Source of the DNA: Cavia porcellus
Lineage: Eukaryota; Chordata; Mammalia; Rodentia; Caviidae
Length of the DNA stretch: 64,000 nucleotides
Reading direction: 5' to 3'
NCBI RefSeq assembly: GCF_034190915.1
Contig: NW_026947486.1
Coordinates: 25,083,344-25,147,343 of the forward strand
Shown: positions 11,911 to 20,839 of the stretch, piece after piece
Numbering within the stretch: position 1 is the first letter of the stretch
How the letters are laid out: each line of letters begins with the position of its first letter
Program-made: the position numbers and the translations under genes
The notes under the pieces: model-generated
The model's database searches: none
What the model was told of the DNA's origin: nothing
Seen by the model: the letters and a program-made list of their open reading frames with translations, nothing else

Positions 11911-11911
11911 A

Positions 11912-12010
11912 TATTGGTGTATGCCTATAATCCTAGCACATAGGAGGCAGAGCTAGGAGGATTCTGAGTTTAAGGCTAGGAGGATTCTGAGTTTAAGGCT
12001 ACCCTGGCCT
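11912..12010 (+). mobile_element. B1-like SINE fragment with internal 23-bp duplication
   Basis: TGTATGCCTATAATCCTAGCACATAGGAGGCAGAG is the left half of a plus-strand B1/7SL SINE. The following GAGTTTAAGGCT segment is duplicated: 11,953-11,975 and 11,976-11,998 are identical 23-mers. Confidence 0.75.
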
Positions 12011-12234
12011 TATAGTTCTGGAAATACATGATCATGGTGTTAATAGGTTCAGTTGTCTGGTGAGGGCTGCTGTCTGCTTCCAAGATGTTGTCTTATTGCT
12101 GCATTCCCTGGAAGGAAAAACAGTGTGTAATCATATGGCAGAAATTGGAAGGGCAAGCTAGCTGAAAACTGCATGAAGACTCTTTTGTAAGGACTTGATT
12201 TTCAAAAAAATTCAAAAGGCGGGTGGAGATTTGA

Positions 12235-12440
12235 AGGGCCGATCACCAATTTTATTACTGGTAGTTGAACCTAGAGCCTTTGTGTTAAGCTACCCCAGGC
12301 CCCACGACTTTAAAAAAAACAAATAAAAAACAAAACAAACAAATGAAAAAGGGTTTTGTTAAATTGCTAAATTGCCTACACTGAGTTTGAAGACTTCCAG
12401 AGTGCTGGGATTATAGGAATGAGTCACCATGCCAGGATTA
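12235..12440 (-). mobile_element. ID-type and B1-like SINE remnants, antisense
   Basis: 12,250-12,303 (TTACTGGTAGTTGAACCTAGAGCC ... AAGCTACCCCAGGCCCC) is an ID-type remnant. 12,378-12,440 (TTTGAAGACTTCCAGAGTGCTGGGATTATAGG...GCCAGGA) is a B1 remnant. An A-rich stretch lies between. Confidence 0.6.
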
Positions 12441-12815
12441 TAATCAGGTTCCTAATCACCTCTTAAAAGCCCCAACTCTTAATATCATTTATTGATCACA
12501 ATGTTGCAGTATTTGAATTTTAGAGAGAACACACTCAAGCCAATGCAGTTTCTTGTATTTATTTCTGATATTATCCTTTGTATATTTAAAATCAGCTTGG
12601 TAATGTTTTTTATGAGATTTTTGTACCCATGTTTACAAGTGACATTAGCCTATCATCATTTTTCATGTGTTGTCCTTATTATGTTTGACTATGAAGATTT
12701 AAAATCTAGGGAGTGCTGTATGATTTAATCTCCTGTAAAAATTTCAGTGAAAGTAGAAGAATTTTCTTTGTCTATGAGAACTATCCCACAAAGATGACAT
12801 GGCCTGGTATACTTT
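12441..12815 (-). mobile_element. Possible old L1M ORF2 fragment
   Basis: Faint antisense resemblance to the L1M reverse-transcriptase region (for example CCCATGTTTACAAGTGACATTAGCC). Host for insertion G. Low certainty. Confidence 0.3.
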
Positions 12816-12830
12816 TGTGTAACGATTTTA

Positions 12831-13435
12831 TTTTATTTTAATGTTTTTATTTTGAAGCAAATAAAACCAAATGAGACAAAAACAATATGGAGTCAGTCAA
12901 AATAAAAGGATGAACATAGTACATGACTTAAAAACGAAATACAAGGTGATCAACAATGGTTAACATGATGCTTATTGTTATCTTCAAAAGAATTTCCCAT
13001 ATCTTCAGGCATGAACAAAACAGTACAGAACAAAACCAATAAAAACAAAACATTGGAGACATTATAGGACTTCAAAAGAAGATAATAGTCAAACCAGAAT
13101 GGGCATCATAGTGAATCTTATTGTCTTCAAAGTAGTTGCCTATACCCTCAGACTTGATACTATCAAACAAAACAAAATAGAAAAAAAATCAGTCAAAACA
13201 AGACAGTGAAAACAATACAGGGCTTCAAATTAAGCTAATAGGAAATAAAAAATGGTGACCACAGTATATCCTGCTAGCTTTGGAATAGTTGTCCATGCCA
13301 TCAAACCTAGTAAAAGTACACAAACTATAACAGAATAAAACCAAACTAAACAGTGTGATGAAAACAATATGGGTTTCAAATTATGATACAAGATTAATAA
13401 AGGCCACTGTCTTCTCCTTTTAGACAGTTTATCCC
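12831..13435 (-). repeat. 3'UTR tandem array of element G
   Basis: Four diverged units with starts near 12,850, 13,033, 13,183 and 13,337, i.e. a spacing of about 150 bp. Each unit contains an AAAACCAA start, a GGACTTCAAA-like core, an AATAGGAAAT or AATAGTCAAA part, and a C-rich CATACC/CATGCCATCA end. Confidence 0.8.
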
Positions 13436-13439
13436 CTTT

Positions 13440-13880
13440 CACTTTCACAGGGTGCATTGTACATTTTGTATCCCACTAACTCCTTTAGTTTTTAAATTAG
13501 GGAGGTAACCCACTACTCACCTAAGTGATTCTGAACCTTTTTACCCCCGGAGCATGATTTCAAGTTGTATCCATTTACTTACAAGAGCCTCAAGGTTTTC
13601 TTTCTTTACAGCTGAGTAGTTTTCCATTGCATAAAAGTGTTATGGCTTTCTAACCAATCTGCAGCTGATGGGCAAGCTACTTCCACTTTTTTCTGGTTTC
13701 CTGTCACATAGAGCATTGTTTTCTCATCTTTGACTTTCAATCTATAAACCCTTTTTCAGGTTAATTATATTTCTTATATAGAGCATATTGATGGACCCTA
13801 TCTCCGAATCCACTCGGCCTGTGGTTATTTTTTTTTGGTGAATTGAGGCTAACGGTATTAGTGATTGTAGCCAACCTTCT
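13440..13880 (-). pseudogene. ORF2 stub of element G: endonuclease start fused to ORF2 C-terminus
   Basis: 13,696-13,880 matches the antisense of the ORF2 endonuclease N-terminus seen intact-like in P (48,128) and L (23,151): TTTGACTTTCAATCTATAAACC, TATATAGAGCATATTG. 13,440-13,695 matches the last part of ORF2 and its junction to the 3'UTR (TTCAAGTTGTATCCATTTACTTACAAGAGCC, GCTGAGTAGTTTTCCATTGC). Everything between, including reverse transcriptase, is absent. Confidence 0.8.
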
Positions 13881-13955
13881 CTGGATCATGTCTTCCATGC
13901 CATTCTTCTGCTGCTGGTTGCCTACTTTTCACCTTCATTCCACTATCTTCCCCAT

Positions 13956-15015
13956 TCAGTGAACTCCCTCTGCTGCTGTTCCTGAAACCATGGTCTTTTT
14001 TCTCTCTCTCTCTAGAATGTACCTCAGTATTTTTTGTAGGGTTGGTTTGGTGGTCATGAACTCCCCCAGTTATTGTTTGTCATGGAAGCATCTTGTTTCT
14101 CCATTAATTTTGCAAGATAGTTTTTCAGGATACATCAATCTGGGTTGGAGGTTATTTTCTTTCAGGACTTGGAATACTTCACTCCAAGCCCTTCTTGATT
14201 TGATGGTTTTTTTTCAAGAAGTCTATCCTGATTCTGATGGAGTTTCCTTTATAGGTGATCTTTTCCTTTTTTCTGGCAGCTGTTAATATTCTGTTCTTGT
14301 GATTAATTTCTGGGATCTTGATTATGTGTCTGGGTTTAAATTTATTTTGGTTTTAGCTGGCTAGAGTTCTGTATACCTCATTTATCTGAATACCATTTCC
14401 TTTTCCTATGCTTGGGAAGTTTTCTTTAATTATTTCTGTAAATAGCCTTTGTATTTCATTTGTGTTTACTCCTGCTTCTTCACTCACATTTTTTATTCTT
14501 GTTATAAATCCTCTTAACATTTTCTAGCCTTTGTATTGTTACTTCCTGATTCCTTGCTATTTTTAAGAGATTTTCCTTTTGCAATCGCAAGCTGCAAACT
14601 TGTCTTCAAGGTCTGATAGTCTATCTTTAGTTTCTTTCAAGCAGTTTTGCCAGGTTTCCATGGAGTTTTTAATTTCCTGGTAAGCTCTTTAATCTGTTTC
14701 ATGTATTCTAAATTTTTTATATGATTCATAGAAGGGTTCCCTCCTTTTTCTATGTTCCTCTGTTCTTTCATCTGTGTCTTCTTTAGTGATGCTTAATGAT
14801 TCTTTTATTATGTTTCTTATATCTTCTTTTACCTGTAATAGTATTTCTGTTCTAAGTTCTTTTATAGTTTCATGAAGTTGTTTATTTATTTCAGTTGCTG
14901 TTATTTCAGAAACTGCAGGTGTGCAACTCCTGATCTCTTCTGTGCTTATATCTTCTGGACCAGTACTGCTTGTGTTGGAGGCCAGAGACTGCCTTTTGCT
15001 TCTTCCTCTTGTCAT
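13956..15015 (-). pseudogene. L1 ORF1 pseudogene of element G
   Basis: N-terminal part is open (15,015-14,689): basic MTRGRSKRQS start, then a helical EINKQLHETIKELRTEI segment leading to the coiled coil. The middle and RRM (14,690-13,956) are recognisable as DNA but broken in all frames. The methionine at 15,015 is preferred over an upstream one because it aligns with the starts in A and C. Confidence 0.8.
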
Positions 15016-16908
15016 GTTCCTGCTTTCTTCTGGCCAAGTGTGTAGTGTGGTCCCTGGCACTTCCTGTATTGGTTATAATTGATCTGAAGCATGTTGGCTA
15101 GGGATTTCTGCTGTTTGCTGCTTTCCCCTGTCTGCTGGTGACTACTGGAGTATAAGCAGTGGGAGGGGCAAGCTGGTCCCTCCATTCCTAGCTGGTTAAA
15201 CACAAGGAGTCTTCACCACATTAGTATGTGCCTGGAAGGTGGGGTTGGTTGGAGATAGCTTTAGGGAAACTTTCGCAGTGGCGATTGGAATGTGCACAGG
15301 GGTGGGATTCAGTCCAAGAAATTTCTATCAGTCTGTATTGTGCTAGGAGTGAAGCCAGCTGCAGCTCTGGTTCTGGGCTTATCCTGCCTGAGTCCAAAAT
15401 GGCACCCACCCAATCACCCACTCCCATGAGAAGACTAAGTCCCCCACATTCACCACCAGCCAGTGCAATTCTCTGGTCTGCCACTCCCCTCCATCACTGC
15501 ATCGCCCCACTGAGGCCTTCGGGCTTGCCAGGCACCAGCTACACTGTGACCAAGCAGTGTTTCTTGCACAGTGGAACTGGCTCTGCTGAAAGTGCCACCA
15601 GCTATCGCCTTCTGTTTAAGTTTTTAATTCTCTCTTTTTAAAATTCTCTCTGTGGACTTCAATTCTCACTTTAGTTTCTTCCTATGTCAAGGAGACCTAC
15701 TTCTTTTCTTCTTGTCTTCTTCAGAATGTTATATTCCAGCATCTGGGTTATTTCACTCAGAGAGACTGTTTACTCTGCTGCTTACTGTTTCACCGTTTTC
15801 CTAGACTCCTCTGTGTAAAGATTTTAAACAATTGTTTCATGATTTCCAGTGATTTAGTACGATTTGAATGTTTTATTTCTTTTGGAATGAAATGTGGTAA
15901 GATGTGTTTTTCCTATTAGTCTGCATTTTCATACTATTGTTCATAATATTACCGATATAAATTTTTTTTTATTCAAAGAAAGACTAAACAAAACAGAAAA
16001 TGGGTAGAAATAATACATACTTTCAAAGAAAAAATAAGTAATAAATCACTAGTTGATGTTTACATATTGTCCTCTTACAAATAATTGTTCAAGATACAAA
16101 AGTGGAACATATAAGTGAGAATTCAAACAGTGAAATTGCAAATAGTTCTATTCAACATCCAACAAAAACTTAGTAATATGGTTATGAATCCTATGCACTT
16201 AAACATACATGCAGTTATACATATCTTCATTTATGTTGAGATTAAACAAACCAAAACAGACTAAAATCACTCTAGACAAAGAATAATAGTATTGCTGGAT
16301 TTCACATCACGACACTCCAGGATCAGCACTGGGCACTGTAGTGTTTTTTCCTTCAAAGTATTTGTTCATTTCACCATGTATCATAAGATCAGTTATTGTA
16401 AACAATTTATAGGTTCTACACATGCATGAGTCTTAACATGTATTTTTATCCTTTCTGTATTAGAGGGGGAAATAAAATAAAGCAGGACAGAACAAAACAT
16501 ATTCCTGTAGACACATAAAGTGAAAAAGACATATAAAACTGCTGTACAAAGAGTTCTACCATTGTTATTGTGTTGTCTCTTGTTATCTTCAATAGAATTT
16601 GCTATATCATCAGATATAGTATAAATGAATATATTGGTACATAAGTGTATTAATAGAAACACAACTTTGTAGATACTGTAAAACTACAAAAATAGATAGT
16701 AACCAAACTAGAATGGGTATCGTAGTGAATCTTGTCATTTTTAGTATATTTTCATTGTCATTCTCAGACTTGATACTATCAATTATAACAGTTTTGAATA
16801 AAATCTGTCGATAACAACCAGCAATCAAACAAACCAGATTTAATTAAGATCAATCATGATATAACAGTATAAGTTATACAGGACTCTAGATTAAATTAAT
16901 AAGAAATT

Positions 16909-17009
16909 GGGGGCTGGGGATTTAGCTCAGCGGCATAAGCGCCTGCCTTGCAAGCAGGCAGTTGTGAGTTCGATCCCCGGTACCGATAAAAAGGAAAAAG
17001 ACAAAAAAA
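16909..17009 (+). mobile_element. ID SINE, well preserved, with 14-bp TSD
   Basis: Intact tRNA-like head: A box TAGCTCAGCGG at 16,923-16,933 and B box GAGTTCGATCC at 16,966-16,976, followed by GGTACCG and an A-rich tail. Flanked by identical 14-bp repeats ATTAATAAGAAATT (16,895-16,908 and 17,010-17,023). It is the youngest-looking SINE here and lies within F. It is a retroposon, not a tRNA gene: no 3' half able to fold as a cloverleaf. Confidence 0.93.
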
Positions 17010-17225
17010 ATTAATAAGAAATTAGAGATGATTACTGTACTATATCCTGATATTTTTGGGATAGCCATCTGTGCCCTCAGATCTAGTGCTTGTAGAAAAA
17101 CTGGGACAGAATAAGTTCTATCTAAGTAGAGCAGTGCGAGTAATATGGGTTTTAATTCCTGATACACTATTAACAATATCTTCTGCTGTCTTTTTAAAGA
17201 CTATCCTTCCCTTTTTACTTCCCCA

Positions 17226-17590
17226 GGGTGTACTGTGCATTTTTGGGTCTCACCAACACCCTTGGTTTTAAATTGGAGGAGGGATCTGCTATTTACCTAA
17301 GTGTTTTCAGACCTTCTCCCTCCTGGACTTGATCTCTAGTTGAATTCCTTTACCTATTAAAGCCTGTCTTTTCAACCTATCCTCAAATACTGCTCTAGTT
17401 GCCCATACTACTCTCAGGTTGCCTCTCACACAGAGCATTGTTTTCTCATATTTGATTTTTGGTCCATATACCCTTTTTCAGGTTAATTATATTTCCTATA
17501 AAGAGCATCTTGGTGGATTCTACCTCCTGTTCTACTCTGCCTGTGATTCTCTCTTTTTTAAAAATGTAGTGTATCAAGACCATCTATATT
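17226..17590 (-). pseudogene. ORF2 stub of element F
   Basis: Same two-part arrangement as in G and E: ORF2 C-terminal antisense sequence to about 17,413, then endonuclease N-terminal antisense (CATTGTTTTCTCATATTTG, TATAAAGAGCATCTTGG). The fusion point aligns with those in G (about 13,695) and E (about 50,500). Confidence 0.75.
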
Positions 17591-17672
17591 AGAGACTATA
17601 GCCTCATTTCTGTTGAGCTCTTTTTCAGTCATTAGTTGTCTGTTTGTCTTCTTCATTTTGCTTTCTGCTCCA

Positions 17673-18073
17673 TGTTGGGAGCCGTGGCACTGTCAAGTCA
17701 TCAGACGCGGTGATTGCGAGGCATGTGGGAAAGTACAAAAGCCTGAGCTAGATTACCCCTCTCATCGAGCCCGCCTGTGTGGCACCTGTTTCTTATCACC
17801 CCACTAAGTTCCCGCCTCACAGGGTAGTCTGCCTAGCTATTAATCCTATATATAGCCAGTGCCTCCACCCCCGAGAGAGAGACTGAAGCATGGAAGGAGC
17901 CGCGGGGAGCGGACCGGTAGAGGCTTCGGGGCAGACTGAAGCACGGAAGGAGCCACGGAGAGCGGACCGGTAGAGGCTTCGGGGCAGACTGTATAAGGAG
18001 AGAATAAAGAAAAGCCTGACCACCGCCAGACCTTGTCGTGTGTCTTTCCTGCCGGCCAGGAGCGACATCGACA
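17673..18073 (+). mobile_element. Solo LTR, class II (IAP/ERVK-like), 401 bp
   Basis: Begins TGTTGGGAGCCG and ends GCGACATCGACA, i.e. TG...CA. Flanked by a perfect 6-bp duplication GCTCCA (17,667-17,672 and 18,074-18,079), the length typical of class II ERV integration. TATA-like CTATATATAGCC at 17,846-17,856 and polyadenylation signal AATAAA at 18,003-18,008 define U3 and R in plus orientation. A 53-bp unit is duplicated at 17,881-17,933 and 17,934-17,986. No internal retroviral sequence remains, so it arose by LTR-LTR recombination. Confidence 0.93.
17881..17986 (+). repeat. 53-bp tandem duplication inside the solo LTR
   Basis: Two copies, each starting GACTGAAGCA and ending GCTTCGGGGCA, differing at only three or four positions. 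They lie downstream of the TATA-like box and before the poly(A) signal. Confidence 0.95.
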
Positions 18074-18080
18074 GCTCCAT

Positions 18081-19137
18081 TCATTGAGACCTCTCTGCCA
18101 CTGTTGCTGGAACCCTGGTTTCTCTCTCTTTAGGTTGTCTTGTAGTATTCTCTGTAGAGTTGGATTGGTGGTCACAAATTTCCCCAGTTCCTCTTTGTCT
18201 TGGAAGCATCTTGTTTCTCCATTAATTTCTAGAGAAAGTTTTTCAGGGTACATCAATCTGGGCTGGAGGTTATTTTCTTTCAGGGCTTGGAATATTTTGC
18301 TCCAAGCTCTTCTTGATTTGATGGTTTGTGTCAAGAAGTCTGCCATAATTCTGATGGCCTTTCCCTTGTAAGTAATCTGTTTCTTGTCTCTGACAGCTTT
18401 TAATATTCTGTTCTTATATTGCATTTCTGGGATCTTCATTATTATATGCCTGGGTGTAGTTTTGTTTGGTTGTAGGTGGCTGGAGTCTGTATGCCTCATA
18501 CATCTGAATATCATTTCCTTTTCCTATGTTTGAGAAGCTTTACTTAATTATTTCTGTGAATAGCCTTTGTAGTTTCTTTGTTTGTTTCCCCGCTTCTTCA
18601 TTCACATTCTTTATTCTCAAATTATAGATCGTATTGTGGACTTCTAGCCTTTATATTGTTACTGCTTGTTTGCTTGTTATTTTTAAGAAATTTTTACTTT
18701 CACAATCCCACATTGCAAACCTGTCCTCCAGTTTGGATAATCTATCCTTAGTTTCTTTCAAGAAGTTTTGCCAGCTTTCAATGTAGTTTTTCTTTTCTTA
18801 GTAATCTCTTTGAACCTGCTTCATGTATTCTATGTTTTCTTATATTCTTCATCAAATGATTCTCCCCTTTTTTTGTGTTCCTCCATTCTTTTGCCTGCGT
18901 CTTCTTGAGAGGTGCTTAGCATTTCTTCTATTAATCAATTTGCATCTTGCTTTGCTTGATTAAATATTTCACTTTTGAACTCGTCTAGGAAGTCCTGAAG
19001 ATATCTCTTTATGTCCACTGGTGCTGTGTCTGATATTGCATATTTGCTGTCTTCAATCTCCTTTGTGATTACCTTTCGTGGATCAATGTTGTCAGGGTTG
19101 GGGGCTGGGACTTTTTCTTGTTGCTTCCTCTTCTCAT
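18081..19137 (-). pseudogene. L1 ORF1 pseudogene of element F
   Basis: The C-terminal two thirds of the RRM/CTD are open from about 18,514: PRHIIMKIPEMQYKNRILKA, RLMYPEKLSLEI, and KEELGKFVTTNPTLQRIL. The coiled-coil and N-terminal regions up to the start at 19,137 are frame-shifted. The solo LTR inserted within eight bases beyond the stop codon (18,081-18,083). Confidence 0.8.
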
Positions 19138-19889
19138 ATTCTTTGTTCTTCCGTACAGGCGTATATAGGAAGCCCCCATTTCTTTCTTTGTTGTTTACAA
19201 TTTTTCTGAAGCATGCTGGCTAGGTAGTCCTGCCCACTGCAGTGTGCTATTAAGGTGCAAACAAGGGCCAGAATATGCTGCCCATCTGGGTCAGTCAACC
19301 TTCTGAGGCCTTTACTGTATTAGTGTGTGCCATGTCCCCTTTGGTTCAGTCAAGCTCCTGAGGACTTTACTGCATTGTTGTATGCTGCCAGGCATAGGGA
19401 GTTGGTTTGGGGTAACTTATTGTGTCTCAGCCAGAGGCAAGACCCAGGCCAAGCACACCTCACCAATACCATTTGGGAAGGGAGCTACTGACTGAAGTCA
19501 CTGATGCTCCTTGTTCTTGCAAGTCCTGCCCGATCCCAGAATGTCACCCATTGGAGCCCTCTTTTTTGTGGAATGGTTTTATTCCTGTCACTTACTGCAG
19601 GTCAATGCAAGTTCCATCATCAGCTCAGCAATCCATTCAGCTCGGTGACCACAAATCTCAGTGTGACTATGTTTCCAATGAGTCGAAGCGGAGGGATTTC
19701 AGATAGTTTGGTAAGTCACGGCTGTGTGACTCTGGGTGCTGTGATGGGAGCACTGAGTCTTTAGCTGTTCCAATAGTAGCACTGGGAATGTATGTTTGAT
19801 TGGTTCTTCTCACCTTAGTTTCTTTCTGGTTGAGAGAATTCATCTCCCTATGTTCAGGACTCCTCACACTGTATTATTTTGAAATCTAG
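19138..19889 (-). promoter_or_regulatory. 5'UTR of element F (3' arm of an inverted repeat)
   Basis: Aligns with E at 51,818-52,560: CAATAGTAGCACTGGGA, TTGGTT...CTCACCTTAGTTT, TTCAGGACTCC...CACTGTATTATTTT. The last 50-60 bases of the 5' terminus are missing at 19,889. Confidence 0.6.
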
Positions 19890-20515
19890 GGAGATCAGCA
19901 AAGATGGTGGATCAATAACTGCTGGCTACAGAGGCTCCCTGAGATAGTCAACTTAGAATTCATCATAATACAGCATTTTGGAGCCCCAAACAGAGGGTGA
20001 TTAATTCTATCATGCCAAGAAGAAGCTAAGGTGAGAAGAACCAATCAAACATGCAGTCTCGGTGCTATTATTGGAACAGCTAAAGATTCAGTGTTCCTGC
20101 TGCAGTGGGCAACTTGCTGAGCCATCTGAGGACCCACTGCTTTGACTCACTGGAGGCCCAGTCACACTGGGGTCGGGGGTCTGCCAGATGAATGGACAGC
20201 TGAGCTGGCAGGGAGCCTTCATCAACCTGTGGTGAGTGACAGGAGTGGAGCCATTTGGTAAGTGGATGCTCACCAAAGAGGGGCTCCAATGGACGACATT
20301 CTCGGATTGGGAAGGACTGGCAAGTACAAGGGGCAGCAGTGATTGCAGTCACTCATTCTGTTTCAAAACAAGATTGGTGGAGTGAGCTAGGCCTGGGTCA
20401 CGTGACCTGGATGAGCCCCAATAGGTTATCCAAAATCAATTCCCTATGGTGGCAATGCACAGTAACCCAGTGAAGCCTCAGAAGTTTGATTGACTCAGAA
20501 GGGAGGTGGTGCACA
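19890..20515 (+). mobile_element. HAL1/L1-derivative 5'UTR fragment, inverted relative to F (element M)
   Basis: Plus-strand 5' end: CAAAGATGGTGG, GGCTACAGAGGCTCCCTGAG, AGTCAACTTAGAATTC, then CTATTATTGGAACAGCTAAAG and GGTGAGTGACAGGAGTGG. This is the complement of E's 5'UTR and of F's. It stops inside the 5'UTR near 20,515, where antisense L1 3'UTR begins. Confidence 0.75.
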
Positions 20516-20839
20516 GTATTATAATGTCTTGTTTTCTTCAAAAGAACTATTCATACCATCACAGACAATAAAATCAAACAACTCAGAACACAACCATTCC
20601 AATTAATGAATGAAAACATTATAAGGCTTCGAAACAATATAATGGGGAATCATGATTACCACATATTTTTGTGTATTCTTACCATTTCTTACACTAGGGA
20701 AACCATTTGGTATTTATACATGTGAATTTGATTTATTTCGCTTGTGAGTATGGTCTCAAGCTGCTTCCATTTATTTATAAATATCTCAGTGCGATCTTTC
20801 TTTATTGCTGAGTAGTACTCCATTGTATAAAAATGCCAA

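Larger units (their letters stand above)
12831..15811 (-). mobile_element. Non-autonomous L1 derivative G (ORF1 plus ORF2 stub), full length with TSD
   Basis: Bounded by 15-bp direct repeats with one mismatch: TGTGTAACGATTTTA at 12,816-12,830 and TGTGTAAAGATTTTA at 15,812-15,826. This proves one retrotransposition event of 2,981 bp. Minus-strand order: 5'UTR (15,811-15,016), ORF1 (15,015-13,956), start of ORF2 (about 13,880-13,696) fused to the extreme ORF2 C-terminus (about 13,695-13,440), then 3'UTR units (13,435-12,831). About 3.4 kb of ORF2 is missing compared with a full L1. The same fusion is seen in E and F. Confidence 0.9.
15961..19889 (-). mobile_element. Non-autonomous L1 derivative F (ORF1 plus ORF2 stub)
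   Basis: Minus-strand copy of the same family as E. 3' end with poly(T) at 15,961, 3'UTR units to about 17,220, ORF2 stub (17,226-17,590), ORF1 (18,081-19,137), 5'UTR to about 19,889. Later insertions are an ID SINE (16,909-17,009) and a solo LTR (17,673-18,073), which explains its length of 3.9 kb. Its 5' end abuts an inverted 5'UTR copy, so no clean target-site duplication could be matched. Confidence 0.85.

Noticed and set aside
12831..13435. CRISPR-like array (regular repeats)
   Set aside because: Units are diverged, contiguous and part of a retroelement 3'UTR in a mammalian genome; no spacer structure.
15228..15641. 137-codon plus-strand frame
   Set aside because: Antisense of element G 5'UTR; no start context, domain or conservation in E or F.
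16909..17009. Possible functional tRNA gene
   Set aside because: A and B boxes are present but the 3' half is an A-rich tail and a TSD flanks it: an ID SINE.
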